The notes beneath the pieces were generated by a model, which saw only the letters and a list, made by a program, of their open reading frames with translations, was not told the DNA's origin and did no database searches. Positions 1 to 10,528 of a stretch of 64,000 nucleotides of DNA are shown here, piece by piece. Made by a program: the position numbers and the translations under genes. Numbering within the stretch: the stretch's first letter is position 1; every line of letters begins with the position of its first letter. This DNA is from CAYNLG01 sp964397995 (GTDB lineage Bacteria; Planctomycetota; Phycisphaerae; FEN-1346), in the NCBI GenBank assembly GCA_964397995.1, contig CAYNLG010000005.1:1-64000 (forward strand). The letters run 5' to 3'.

Positions 1-1555
<1,555 letters not shown>

Positions 1556-1563
<8 letters not shown>

Positions 1564-3001
1564 GCCGACCGGCTTCCTCCAGCACGTCCGCCAGGACCCG
1601 CCGAAGCGGCCCGTCGAGGAGCGCGTCGGCGACTGGCGCGAGATCGCGCGCCCCTTGGCCCCCGACCACCTCAAGACCCAGGCCGCCCGCTGCATGGACT
1701 GCGGCATCCCGTTCTGCCACGCCTTCGGCTGCCCCGTCGCCAACCGCGTCCCGGAGTTCAACGACCTGGTGTACCGCGGCCACTGGCGTGCGGCCCTGGA
1801 GGTGCTGCACGAGACGAACAACTTCCCGGAGATCACCGGCCGCGTCTGCCCCGCCCCCTGCGAGGCCGCCTGTACCCTCGCGATCAACGCCGAGCCCGTG
1901 ACCATCCGGCAGATCGAGCTGCAGTTGGTGGAGCGCGGCTGGCGGGAAGGGTGGATCACGCCGGAGCCGCCCGCCGAGCGCACCGGCCGTCGCGTCGCCG
2001 TCATCGGCAGCGGCCCGGCCGGCCTGGCGGCCGCCCAGGCCCTCGCCCGCGCGGGCCACGAGGTGGTCGTCTTCGAGAAGGCCGACCGCGTCGGCGGCAT
2101 CCTGCGATACGGCATCCCGGACTTCAAGCTCGAGAAGTGGGTCCTCGACCGCCGCCTGGAGCAGATGCGGGCCGAGGGGGTCGCCTTCGAGACCGGCGTC
2201 ACCGTCGGCGTCGACATCAGCTACAAGTACCTCCGCCAGAAGTTCGGCGCCGTTGTCCTTGCCATCGGCGCCGAGGTCCCCCGCGACCTCAAGGTGCCCG
2301 GGCGCGGCTACGAGGGCATCCACGTGGCCATGGACTACCTCATCCAGCAGAACCGCCGCAACGCCGGCGACACCGTCCCCCACGACGAGGCGATTGTGGC
2401 GCGCGGCAAGGACGTGGTCGTCATCGGCGGCGGCGACACCGGCTCCGACTGCGTCGGCACCGCCCGACGCCAAGGCGCCCGCAGCATCACCCAGATCGAA
2501 CTCCTCCCCGAGCCGCCCACCGACCGGACGCCCGCGAACCCGTGGCCGACCTGGCCCCAGACCCTCCGCGCCAGCACCAGCCACGAGGAAGGCTGCACGC
2601 GGCTTTGGAGCGTCCTGACGAAGGCCTTCCTCGGCACGGGCGTGCGGGTGCGCGGCCTGCGGGCCGTGCAAATCGCGTGGTCCGAGCCGGAGGGCGGCAG
2701 CCGGCCGACCTTCGAGGAAGTCCCGGGCTCGGAGTTCGAGCGCCCCGCCCAGCTCGTCCTCCTGGCGATGGGCTTCGTCCACGCCGAACCGGGCCCGCTC
2801 GTGGCCGACGCGGGGCTGGCGCTGGACGGGCGCGGCAACCTGAAGGTGGACGCGCGGTACGCCACGAGCGAGCCGGGCGTCTTCGCCTGCGCCGACTGCA
2901 CGACCGGGGCGTCGCTCGTGGTCCGCGCCATCACCCACGGCCGCCAGGCGGCCAGGGCGGTGGACGACTGGCTGGCCGAGGACGGGGAAACCGGGGCGTA
3001 G
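1556..3001 (+). CDS. gltD: glutamate synthase small subunit (NADPH-binding beta subunit)
   Basis: 481-residue flavoprotein subunit that passes electrons from NAD(P)H to GltB for glutamate synthesis. The N-terminal Fe-S domain has cysteines in ARCMDCGIPFCHAFGCP (about residues 42-60) and GRVCPAPCEAACT. An FAD-binding Rossmann motif follows (VAVIGSGPAGLAAAQAL, about 145) and a second NAD(P)H-binding GGGDTGSDC (about 290). Length is normal for the family. The ATG at 1556 lies within the last codons of gltB (8-nt overlap). A dispersed hairpin repeat follows the stop, and the next gene, purF, is convergent. Confidence 0.97.
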
Positions 3002-3012
3002 GGCGCCTTGGC

Positions 3013-3038
3013 GCGGGGGCTAGCCCCGCGGCGAAAAG
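3013..3038. repeat. dispersed palindromic repeat, copy 1
   Basis: A 26-nt unit whose core is GCGGGG-gctag-CCCCGC followed by GGCGAAAAG. It matches 24 of 26 bases of the unit at 42462-42487, 39 kb away. It lies in the non-coding gap between gltD and purF, which otherwise holds pyrimidine-rich slippage-like sequence. No function is evident beyond possible transcript-end structure. Confidence 0.6.
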
Positions 3039-3144
3039 CGCCGGCCGGCCTGCGTCTTGCTCTTTCTTCGCCTCTTTGCGGCCCTGCCGTTTTGCTGTCT
3101 TGCCGGTCTGTCGTGTGCTGTTCTGGCGCCTTGGCCGTTCTGCC

Positions 3145-3162
3145 CAGTCACCTAGTCACCTG
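3145..3162. repeat. short tandem CAGTCACC/TAGTCACC repeat overlapping the purF stop
   Basis: Two tandem octamers (cagtcacc, tagtcacc). The purF stop codon (complement of cta at 3152-3154) is inside the repeat. The same octamer recurs in the opposite orientation, four times, at 38519-38553. Confidence 0.55.
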
Positions 3163-4600
3163 TCGTTACTCTATCAAACTGGTGCTTCGAAAACGTCTCC
3201 GGCACGGCCGTCGCATACGCCCCCGTGAAGCACGCCGTGCACATCGCCTCCGGCGTCGGCACCACCGAGAGCAGCCCCTCCACCGACAGGTACCGCAGCG
3301 AATCCGCCCCCAGGAAGTCGCGGATCTCCTCCACCGACGACGCCGACGCAATCAGCTCCTCCCGCGTGGACATGTCGATCCCGTAGAAGCACGGGCACCG
3401 GATCGGCGGGCTCGATACCCGGACGTGCACCTCCGCCGCCCCCGCCCCGCGGACCATCCGGATCAGGTTCCGCAGCGTCGTCCCGCGCACGATGCTGTCC
3501 TCGACCACCACCACGCGCTTGCCGCGCAGCACCCCCGTCACGGGGTTGAACTTGACGCGGACGTCCACGTCGCGCTCGTGCTGGTGCGGGGCGATGAAGG
3601 TGCGGCCCACGTAGTGGTTGCGGATCAGGCCGATCTCGAACCGCAGGCCCGACGCCTCCGCGTACCCCAGGGCCGCCGTGTTCGCCGAGTCCGGCACCGC
3701 GATGACGATGTCCGCCTCGGCCGGCGCCTCCGCCGCCAGCCGCCGACCGAACCCGCGGCGGACCTTGTCCACCTTCTGCCCGTAGATCCAGCTGTCCGGC
3801 CGCGCAAAGTAAATGTACTCGAAGATGCAGAGCGCGTGCCGGTCGGCCTCCGGCAACCGGTGCCAGTGCTCCCCCTCGGCGTCGACCACAAGCATCTCGC
3901 CCGGTTCGAACGAGCGGTCGTAGGCGGCCCCGACGATGTCCAGGGCGCACGATTCGCTCGCGACGTAGACGGCCCCGTCCTTGCGGCCGAGGCAGAGCGG
4001 CCGGAACCCCGCCGGGTCGCGCACCGCCACCATCCGGTCCGGCGCCAGGAACAGGAAACAATACGCCCCGACGACCTGGCCCAGGGCCTCGCGGATCGCC
4101 TCGGCCAGCTCCGCCTCCCGCGACCGGGCCACCAGGTGAAGCACCACCTCGGAGTCGGTCGTGGTCTGGAAGATCGACCCGTCGTCCTCCATCCGCGTCC
4201 GCAGCTCGGCCGCGCTGACCAGGTTCCCGTTATGGGCCGCCGCCAGCTGGCCGCGCTTGCACTCGATCAGGATCGGCTGGACGTTGCGGACGTTGGAGCT
4301 GCCGGTGGTGGAGTAGCGGTTGTGGCCGACGGCGACGGCCCCCGGCAACCGCTCCAGCGTTCCGCGCGCGCCGAAGACGCCGCTGACGAGGCCCGTCCCG
4401 CGGACGGTGCGCAGCAAACGCCCGTCGCTGGCGGCGATGCCGGCGGCCTCCTGGCCCCGGTGCTGCAGGGCGTAGAGGCCGAAGTAGGTGTCGCGCGCGG
4501 CCTCCGGGGACCCCCAGACGCCGAACAGGCCGCAGTACTCGCGCGGCCGGTCGGGGCGCGCACGGTCCACCGGTCCGCCGGTCGGTCGGCGGTGCGTCAT
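3152..4600 (-). CDS. purF: amidophosphoribosyltransferase (purine synthesis, first step)
   Basis: 482-residue enzyme that makes phosphoribosylamine from PRPP and glutamine. The N-terminal nucleophile cysteine is in REYCGLFGVWG at residue 23, so a 22-residue propeptide must be removed, as in the Bacillus-type enzyme. The phosphoribosyltransferase PRPP loop is VVVVEDSIVRGTT (about residue 370). Cysteines in CPCFYGID and the C-terminal MCTACFTGAYAT indicate the 4Fe-4S type. The gene is convergent with gltD and has a good promoter about 70 nt upstream. Its stop codon lies within a short tandem repeat. No other pur genes are nearby. Confidence 0.96.
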   Translation of the reverse strand: MTHRRPTGGPVDRARPDRPREYCGLFGVWGSPEAARDTYFGLYALQHRGQEAAGIAASDGRLLRTVRGTGLVSGVFGARGTLERLPGAVAVGHNRYSTTGSSNVRNVQPILIECKRGQLAAAHNGNLVSAAELRTRMEDDGSIFQTTTDSEVVLHLVARSREAELAEAIREALGQVVGAYCFLFLAPDRMVAVRDPAGFRPLCLGRKDGAVYVASESCALDIVGAAYDRSFEPGEMLVVDAEGEHWHRLPEADRHALCIFEYIYFARPDSWIYGQKVDKVRRGFGRRLAAEAPAEADIVIAVPDSANTAALGYAEASGLRFEIGLIRNHYVGRTFIAPHQHERDVDVRVKFNPVTGVLRGKRVVVVEDSIVRGTTLRNLIRMVRGAGAAEVHVRVSSPPIRCPCFYGIDMSTREELIASASSVEEIRDFLGADSLRYLSVEGLLSVVPTPEAMCTACFTGAYATAVPETFSKHQFDRVTTGD

Positions 4601-4675
4601 GATCGGAATCCTCTCGCCCGTGTGCCCGTCTTGCGTGGGAGGACCGGACTGCGGAGCGCCGCACGGCCCGGCCCC

Positions 4676-4704
4676 ATTCTAGGGCCGCCGCGCGACAGGT
4701 TCAA
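4676..4704 (-). promoter_or_regulatory. sigma-70-type promoter of purF
   Basis: On the minus strand TTGAAC (4699-4704), 17-nt spacer, TAGAAT (4676-4681). The predicted start of transcription is near 4669, giving a leader of about 70 nt before the purF ATG at 4600. No riboswitch-like fold was recognised in this leader. Confidence 0.6.
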
Positions 4705-4962
4705 GGACATGGGGGCTGTCGCAGACGTCCGTGCAAAGTGCGGGGCGTAACGATGGTCACGCCACCGAAACGCCCAAGCAATAGTAAGTCTTGGTTACCT
4801 GTTACAAGGAAGTCCACACCGCCGCCCAGCGCCGTGCCAAGGACGGGTAGGTCGCTGGCATCACGGCACGCCGCGGTCGGCCGCGCGGCCTTCGGGGGCT
4901 TCTCCGGTCGCCCTCCGGGCTCCCCGCGAAGCCCCCGAAGGCCTGGGTTCCATCTTCGCCAT
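4701..4962 (-). pseudogene. broken PIN-domain (VapC-like) toxin gene
   Basis: The 3' third of a PIN-domain ribonuclease is visible: DLPVLGTALGGGVDFLVTGN followed by QDLLLLGRFGGVTIVTP, the usual C-terminal acidic/TGD region of the family. A promoter, an AAAGGAG ribosome site and an ATG at 4962 remain upstream. Between that ATG and the PIN remnant the conserved N-terminal part (with the first catalytic Asp) is missing and a perfect palindrome occupies the place. Read from the ATG, the frame stops after 33 codons, before the PIN segment. A longer in-frame ORF begins at 4994 but has no PIN N-terminus. I infer a dead gene produced by deletion plus repeat insertion. No antitoxin gene is seen beside it. 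Confidence 0.65.
4887..4943. repeat. perfect palindrome, 16-bp arms, 25-nt loop
   Basis: Left arm GGCCTTCGGGGGCTTC at 4887-4902 and its exact reverse complement at 4928-4943. The loop holds a small inner CCGG...CCGG stem and ends C-rich. It sits inside the broken PIN gene. Its architecture (long arms, 25-nt loop, inner stem, C-rich 3' side of the loop) resembles the palindrome at 18209-18259. Confidence 0.75.
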
Positions 4963-4992
4963 CGTGACACTCCTTTCCGTTCGGGCCTGCTC

Positions 4993-5020
4993 ATTCTATC
5001 CGACGCAAAGGAGTGTCCAA
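4993..5020 (-). promoter_or_regulatory. promoter left in front of the broken PIN gene
   Basis: On the minus strand TTGGAC (5015-5020), 16-nt spacer, TAGAAT (4993-4998), followed about 30 nt later by AAAGGAG and the ATG at 4962. Both elements look intact although the gene behind them is not. Confidence 0.5.
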
Positions 5021-5161
5021 GCTATCCCCGGGGCGGGAGCATCGAATCCTACCCAAGCCCGCGCCCGTTCGGTATAGTACCCGGGGCGCCGGGGTGCGCG
5101 GGGCGCGGCGTAGCGGCTGCGCGGCACCGGCGCGCTTCCGCGACCCCAGGCAAGGGCAGCC

Positions 5162-7807
5162 ATGGCACAGGTCAGTCCGGCCCTCAGCACGGGCCTTCCG
5201 GGGCTGGATCACGTTCTGCGCGGCCTGATTCCGGGCGACAACGTCGTCTGGGAGGTCCGCGACGTCGAGGACTACCGGCCCTTCGTCACCCCGTACGTCG
5301 AGGCGTCCCGCCGCCTCGGCCAGCCGCTGGTCTACTTCCGCTTCGCCCGCCACGAGCCGCTGGTCGGGCCGGAGGCGGGGGCCCGGGTCGTTGCGCTCGA
5401 CCCGCAGGCGGGGTTCGAGGCCTTCCTCTCGGGCATCCACCGCACCATCGAGGAGACCGGCCACGGCGGGTACTACGTCTTCGACTGCCTCTCGGACCTG
5501 GCCGTGGACTGGTACAGCGACCAGATGCTCGGGAACTTCTTCCGGCTGACGTGCCCGTACCTCTTTGACGTGCAGGCCCTGGCGTACTTCGCGGTGCTCC
5601 GCCACTACCACGCCGGCGAGGCCGTCGAGGCCATCTCCGGCACGACGCAGATCTTCCTCGACGTCTACCGCCACGACGGCCGCCTGTACCTGCACCCCGT
5701 GAAGGTCCAGCAGCGGTACTCGCCGACGATGTACATGCTGCACGAGTGGGACGAGGCGTCGGGGGCGTTCACGCCGGTCAAGCAGAGCGCCGAGACGAGC
5801 GAGGTCCTGACGAGCGACCCCGGCACGGGGCCGGGGTCCGACGCCCTGCGCATCGGCCTCTGGGGTCGCACCTTCGTCCAGGCCGAGGAGGTTTTGGCCG
5901 AGGCCGTCGATCCGGAGAGCAGCACGCCGAAGGCCGGTCGCCTGCGCGAGCGCCTGCTCCGCATGGCCGTCAGCCGCGACGAGCCCGTCCTGGCCCTGGC
6001 CGAGAAGTACCTGACGCTCGAGGACGTGGTGGCCGTGCGGAAGCGGATGATCGGCACGGGCCTGATCGGCGGCAAGACGGTCGGCATGCTGCTGGCGCGG
6101 GCGATCCTGCGGGCGAGCGACCCGAAGTGGGCCGCGCGACTGGAGCCGCACGACTCGTACTACGTCGGCAGCGACGTCTTCTACACCTTCCTGGTCGAGA
6201 ACGGCATCTGGTGGGTCCGCGAGCGCCAGAAGGACCCGCAGACGTTCCTGGACGGGTCGGAGCGGGCGCGGCACCGGATGCTGACGGGCGAGTTCCCGCC
6301 GGCCATCGTGGACCAGTTCGAGCGGATGCTCGACTACTTCGGCCAGTCGCCGATCATCGTCCGCAGCTCCAGCCTGCTGGAGGACAACTTCGGCAACTCG
6401 TTCGCCGGGAAGTACGAGAGCGTCTTCTGCGCGAACCAGGGCAGCCGCGACAAGCGCCTGGAGGACTTCCTGTCGGCCGTCCGGACCATCTACGCCAGCG
6501 CCATGAGCGAGCGGGCCCTGCGGTATCGGGCCGCCCGGGGCCTGCTGGACCAGGACGAGCAGATGGCCCTCCTGGTGCAGCGCGTCAGCGGCGCCCTCTA
6601 CGGGACGCTCTTCTACCCACCGGTGGCCGGCGTCGGGTTCTCGTTCAACCCGTACGTCTGGGACGAGCGGATCGACCCGGACTCCGGCGTCCTGCGCATC
6701 GTCCTCGGCCTGGGGACGCGGGCGGTCGACCGCAGCGACGACGACTACACGCGCGTCGTCGCGATGAACGCGCCGGACCTGCGGCCGGAGTCGAACGTCG
6801 ACCAGGCCCGCCAGTACGCCCAGCGCAAGGTGGACGTGCTGGACCTGGAGGCGAACCAGTTGGTCTCGGCGCGGCTGGCGGACGTGGCGCGGCGCAGCCC
6901 GGAGCTGCCGCTGGAGCTGCTGGCGACGCGGGACGAGGCCCTGGCGCGGCGGGCGGCCGAGGGCGGTGTCGCGGACGTCTTCCCGTGGGTGCTCACCTTC
7001 GAGCGGCTCTTCGGCGAGACCGACTACGTGGCCGACATGCGCGACATGCTCGCGACGCTCCAGGCCGCCTACGACTACCCCGTCGACGTCGAGTTCACCA
7101 CGAACGCGACCGCCGACGGCCGGTACCGGATCAACCTCGTCCAGTGCCGCCCCCTGCAGGTCCAGTCCGCCGAGGGCCGGCCGACGGAGGCCCCGCCGGA
7201 GGACCTGCCGGAGGCCGACGTGGTGCTGGAGGCCCGCGGGGCGGTCATCGGCCCAAGCCGCGCCGGCACGGTCGACCGGCTCATCTTCGTCGATCCGGCG
7301 GTGTACGGGGAACTGGCGATCGGCGACCGGTACTCGGTGGCGCGGCTGATTGGGCGTCTGGTGCACGTGCCCAGCCGCGGGCCGGCGCCGGTGGTGCTCC
7401 TGGTCGGCCCGGGGCGATGGGGGACGACCACGCCGTCGCTCGGGGTGCCCGTTTCGTTCGCCGACATCAATGCCGCCTCGGCGGTCTGCGAGGTGGTGGC
7501 CATGCGGGACGACCTGGTGCCGGACGTCTCGCTCGGGACGCACTTCCTGAACGAGCTGGTCGAGATGGACGTGCTGTACTGCGCCCTGTTCCCGGGGCGC
7601 GAGGGGAACCGGCTGAACGCGGACCTCTTGCGGGCCGCGCCCGACCGGCGGCCGGAGTTGACGGACGAGGGCGGCGACTGGGTCCGCGCGGTCCGGGTGA
7701 TCGACGGCGAGGCGCTGGAGGACGGCGCCCGGCTGGTGCTGCACGCGGACACGCGGAAACAGCGGGTGCTCTGCTACCTGGAGCGCGTGGGCGAGAGCGG
7801 GGAGTAG
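5162..7807 (+). CDS. KaiC/RecA-like domain fused to PEP/pyruvate-binding (PPDK_N) domain protein
   Basis: 881 residues. The N-terminal ~230 residues start like a KaiC/RadA ATPase (STGLPGLDHVLRGLIPGDNVVWEV), but the phosphate-binding GK[TS] loop is absent, so this half probably does not hydrolyse ATP. From about residue 290 the protein follows the nucleotide-binding half of pyruvate phosphate dikinase/PEP synthase: IGGKTVGMLLARAIL (about 300), and SPIIVRSSSLLEDNFGNSFA plus GKYESVF (about 400). The phosphohistidine swivelling domain and the PEP barrel of true PPDK are missing, and the final ~180 residues are of unclear type. Cytoplasmic. A TATAGT -10 box lies at 5073-5078, without a convincing -35. 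The substrate is unknown. Do not read it as PPDK. Confidence 0.8.
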   Translation: MAQVSPALSTGLPGLDHVLRGLIPGDNVVWEVRDVEDYRPFVTPYVEASRRLGQPLVYFRFARHEPLVGPEAGARVVALDPQAGFEAFLSGIHRTIEETGHGGYYVFDCLSDLAVDWYSDQMLGNFFRLTCPYLFDVQALAYFAVLRHYHAGEAVEAISGTTQIFLDVYRHDGRLYLHPVKVQQRYSPTMYMLHEWDEASGAFTPVKQSAETSEVLTSDPGTGPGSDALRIGLWGRTFVQAEEVLAEAVDPESSTPKAGRLRERLLRMAVSRDEPVLALAEKYLTLEDVVAVRKRMIGTGLIGGKTVGMLLARAILRASDPKWAARLEPHDSYYVGSDVFYTFLVENGIWWVRERQKDPQTFLDGSERARHRMLTGEFPPAIVDQFERMLDYFGQSPIIVRSSSLLEDNFGNSFAGKYESVFCANQGSRDKRLEDFLSAVRTIYASAMSERALRYRAARGLLDQDEQMALLVQRVSGALYGTLFYPPVAGVGFSFNPYVWDERIDPDSGVLRIVLGLGTRAVDRSDDDYTRVVAMNAPDLRPESNVDQARQYAQRKVDVLDLEANQLVSARLADVARRSPELPLELLATRDEALARRAAEGGVADVFPWVLTFERLFGETDYVADMRDMLATLQAAYDYPVDVEFTTNATADGRYRINLVQCRPLQVQSAEGRPTEAPPEDLPEADVVLEARGAVIGPSRAGTVDRLIFVDPAVYGELAIGDRYSVARLIGRLVHVPSRGPAPVVLLVGPGRWGTTTPSLGVPVSFADINAASAVCEVVAMRDDLVPDVSLGTHFLNELVEMDVLYCALFPGREGNRLNADLLRAAPDRRPELTDEGGDWVRAVRVIDGEALEDGARLVLHADTRKQRVLCYLERVGESGE

Positions 7808-7850
7808 GCCCGATGGCGCGCCGCACCGGCGATACCCGGGAGATTCCCCC

Positions 7851-8087
7851 GTGAACGTGCTGTACGTGGACCTGGACGCCACGCGGGCCGACCCCCTCGG
7901 CTGCTGCGGCCAGGCCCGGCCCGCGCCCCCGCACCTCGATGCGATTGCCGCCGAGGCCCCCGAGATGACCACCGGCCGCTCCGTCGAACGATACCTGGCC
8001 CGGCTCCGCGCGACGGGGCGCGACGCCGAGGCCGACGTGGTCGCGGCGCGGCTGGCGGCCGCACAGGGCGGGGAGGCGCCACCGTGA
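7851..8087 (+). pseudogene. internally deleted sulfatase
   Basis: 78 codons from a GTG at 7851. Residues 1-36 (MNVLYVDLDATRADPLGCCG then PHLDAIAAEA) are the N-terminus of an alkaline-phosphatase-superfamily sulfatase, including the metal-binding Asp region. The rest (RSVERYLARLRATGRDAEAD...) resembles a sulfatase C-terminus. The 350 or more residues in between, including the C/S-x-P-S-R formylglycine site, are absent, so no activity is possible. The frame is still open and its stop overlaps the next GTG by 4 nt. An in-frame internal deletion is the simplest explanation. Confidence 0.6.
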
Positions 8088-9034
8088 ACATTGCTGTGCT
8101 CGACGGCCACACGCTGAACCCCGGGGACTTGGACTGGTCGGCCTTCGAGGCGCTGGGCACGGTCCGGGTCTACCCCCGCACGCCGCCGGACGAGACCGTC
8201 GCGCGGGCCCGCGATGCCGACGCCGTACTGACGAACAAGACGCGCCTGACGGCCGAGGTGCTGGCGGCGATCGACCGGCTCAGGTACGTCGGCGTCCTGG
8301 CCACGGGATACGACGTCGTGGACCTCGCGGCCGCGCGGCGGCAGGGCGTCACGGTGACGAACGTGCCTGGCTACGCGAGCCGGTCGGTGGTGCAGGCGAC
8401 CTTTGGCCTGCTGCTGGAACTGACGAACGCCGTCGGACACCACGCCGGCACGGTCCGCGAGGGTCGCTGGACCGAGGCGCCGGACTTCTGCTACTGGGAC
8501 CGGCCCCTCGTCGAGCTGGCCGGCCAGACGATGGGCGTGGTGGGTTACGGGGCCATCGGCCGCGCGGTGGCGGAGGTGGCCCGGGCGTTCGGCATGCACG
8601 TGCTCGTCCACAGCGTGCCGGCCCCGGCGGAGGCCGAGGGGGTGACGCGCGCGGACCTGGAGACGCTCTTTGCCGAGAGCGACGTGGTGAGCCTGCACTG
8701 CCCGCTGACGCCGGAGACGGCCGGGCTTGTCGGCGCCGAGCGGCTGGCGCGGATGAAGCCGACGGCGCTGCTGCTGAACACGGCGCGCGGGGGCCTGGTG
8801 GACGAGGCGGCCCTGGCGGCGGCGCTCCGCGAGGGGCGGCTGGCGGGGGCGGGGCTGGATGTCCTGAGCGCCGAACCGCCGCCCGCCAACCACCCCCTCC
8901 TGGCCGTGCCGAACTGCGTCATCACGCCGCACCAGGCCTGGGCCGGCACCGGGTCGCGCCGGCGCCTCATGGCCGAGGCCGCGCGGAACCTGCGGGCGTT
9001 TCTCGACGGGCGGCCGCGCAACGTCGTCACCTGA
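8084..9034 (+). CDS. D-isomer-specific 2-hydroxyacid dehydrogenase (glycerate dehydrogenase-like)
   Basis: 316-residue cytoplasmic NAD-dependent reductase of 2-oxoacids. The nucleotide site is GQTMGVVGYGAIGRAVA (about residue 145). The catalytic Arg lies in LLNTARGGLVDEAAL, Glu in the LDVLSAEPPP region and His in CVITPHQAWAGTGSR, all in the right order. The GTG start at 8084 overlaps the sulfatase relic by 4 nt and has GGGGAGG upstream. Overall it looks most like the HprA/glycerate dehydrogenase branch, but the substrate cannot be told. It is followed 14 nt later by an FAD oxidoreductase, probably in the same transcript. Confidence 0.88.
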   Translation: MNIAVLDGHTLNPGDLDWSAFEALGTVRVYPRTPPDETVARARDADAVLTNKTRLTAEVLAAIDRLRYVGVLATGYDVVDLAAARRQGVTVTNVPGYASRSVVQATFGLLLELTNAVGHHAGTVREGRWTEAPDFCYWDRPLVELAGQTMGVVGYGAIGRAVAEVARAFGMHVLVHSVPAPAEAEGVTRADLETLFAESDVVSLHCPLTPETAGLVGAERLARMKPTALLLNTARGGLVDEAALAAALREGRLAGAGLDVLSAEPPPANHPLLAVPNCVITPHQAWAGTGSRRRLMAEAARNLRAFLDGRPRNVVT

Positions 9035-9048
9035 ACGAAGGAGGTATC

Positions 9049-10449
9049 GTGGACCCTTATCGGTACGAGCGGACGATTCCCGCCGAGGGCGGGTGGGACC
9101 TGGTGGTCGCGGGCGGCGGGCCGGCGGGGACGGCGGCGGCGGTGTGTGCGGCGCGGCTCGGGGCGAAGGTCCTCCTGGCCGAGCAGACCGGGTGCCTGGG
9201 CGGCATGGGGACAAGCGGCCTGGTCTGCGCGTTCGACCCGATGGCCGACGGCGAGCGGACCCTCGTGGGAGGGCTCCAGCTCGAGATCGTCGAGACGCTG
9301 TACGCGCGGGGCGAGTTGCCGCCCCAGGTGACCCCCGCGTACTGGCGGAGCGCGTACCACCGGTGGACGCCGTTCCCGCCGGAGGCGCTGAAGCGGCTCC
9401 TGGACGAACTCGTGACGGTCGCGGGCGTGGAGGTCCGCTTCTTCACGCGTGTCATCGACGCCGACGCCGACGCCGAGGCCGGGCGCGTGCGCGGCGTCGT
9501 TCTCGAGAACGTCGAGGGGCTCCGCTACGTCGAGGCCCCCGCGTTCGTCGACGCGACGGGCGACGCGTGCCTGGCGGACGCGTGCGGCGCGGCCTACCGG
9601 CAGGCCGGGCGCGACACCGAGGCGATCATGCCGCCCACGTTGTGCAGCCTGCACGCGGGCATCGACTGGGACGCGATCCGGGACTTCGAACGGAGCGCCA
9701 ACTACCGGAGCCAGGTCGAGGCGTATCACCAGGCCCTGGAAGACGGCCTGTTCAGCCAGTACGACCGGCAGATGTCCGGCGCCCTCAGCCGCGTCGGCCG
9801 CACCCTCGGCTACCTCAACTCCGGTCACGTCTTCGGCACGGACGCGACGAACTGCGGCAGTGTCACGGCGGCGATGATGCATGGGCGGCGGCTGGTCGGC
9901 GAATTCGTCCGGTTCTTCCGCGAGCGGCTGCCCTGGTGCCGCGAGATGGAACTGGTCGCGACGGCCCCGCGGCTGGGCGTTCGCGAGTCGCGCCGCATCG
10001 TCGGCGAGTACGAACTGGCCTTCGACGACTACCTGGCGCGGCGTCAGTTTCCGGACCAGGTGGGGGTCTTCAACAAGTTCGTCGACATCCACCCGGTCGA
10101 CTGCTCGGACGCGGAGTGGGAACGGTTTCAGGAGGAGAAGGACCGCACCGGCCGCCTCGGGCCCGGCGAGTGCTTCGGCCTCCCCTACGGCATCCTGGTG
10201 CCGCGCGGCTGGGCGAACTTGTGGGTGGCGGGGCGGTGCGCGAGTGCGGACGTGAAGGTGCACGGGTCGATCCGGGTGATGCCGGCGGCGTCGATGATGG
10301 GCCAGGCCGCGGGTACGGCTGCCGTCCAGTCGGTTCGCACGGGTCGCCCGGCGGGGGCGATCGACACCGCGCGCCTGGTGGAAACCCTCCGCGAGCAGGG
10401 CGCCTACCTGCCGCAGGCCGACCTCCGCCCGACGCTGACGCGGGCCTAG
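9049..10449 (+). CDS. FAD-dependent oxidoreductase (FAD_oxidored family)
   Basis: 466 residues from a GTG with a strong AAGGAGGT site 7 nt upstream. The N-terminal Rossmann motif is DLVVAGGGPAGTAAAVCAAR and the second FAD contact is EQTGCLGGMGTSGLVCAFDP. The C-terminal VHGSIRVMPAASMMGQAAGT closes the FAD site. This matches the planctomycete-rich FAD_oxidored family often found with sugar-degradation genes. There is no signal peptide. Its substrate is unknown. It sits in a run with the hydroxyacid dehydrogenase upstream, which suggests oxidation and reduction of small sugar acids, an inference from context only. Confidence 0.85.
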   Translation: MDPYRYERTIPAEGGWDLVVAGGGPAGTAAAVCAARLGAKVLLAEQTGCLGGMGTSGLVCAFDPMADGERTLVGGLQLEIVETLYARGELPPQVTPAYWRSAYHRWTPFPPEALKRLLDELVTVAGVEVRFFTRVIDADADAEAGRVRGVVLENVEGLRYVEAPAFVDATGDACLADACGAAYRQAGRDTEAIMPPTLCSLHAGIDWDAIRDFERSANYRSQVEAYHQALEDGLFSQYDRQMSGALSRVGRTLGYLNSGHVFGTDATNCGSVTAAMMHGRRLVGEFVRFFRERLPWCREMELVATAPRLGVRESRRIVGEYELAFDDYLARRQFPDQVGVFNKFVDIHPVDCSDAEWERFQEEKDRTGRLGPGECFGLPYGILVPRGWANLWVAGRCASADVKVHGSIRVMPAASMMGQAAGTAAVQSVRTGRPAGAIDTARLVETLREQGAYLPQADLRPTLTRA

Positions 10450-10528
10450 CCCGGGCGCCGGGCCCGCCCCACGGGCCGCTGGTGCGCCGGCGGTTTGGCC
10501 GATGCGCGATTCCCCCGAACGGGTTCAA

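Noticed and set aside
4601..4675. Purine riboswitch in the purF leader
   Set aside because: No conserved core or three-way junction could be recognised in about 70 nt.
5162..7807. Pyruvate phosphate dikinase or PEP synthase
   Set aside because: The phosphohistidine domain and PEP-binding barrel are missing.
4991..9214. 1407-codon open frame on the minus strand
   Set aside because: It is antisense to the KaiC/PPDK_N, dehydrogenase and relic genes; the translation is Arg/His/Pro/Gln low complexity typical of high-GC shadow frames.
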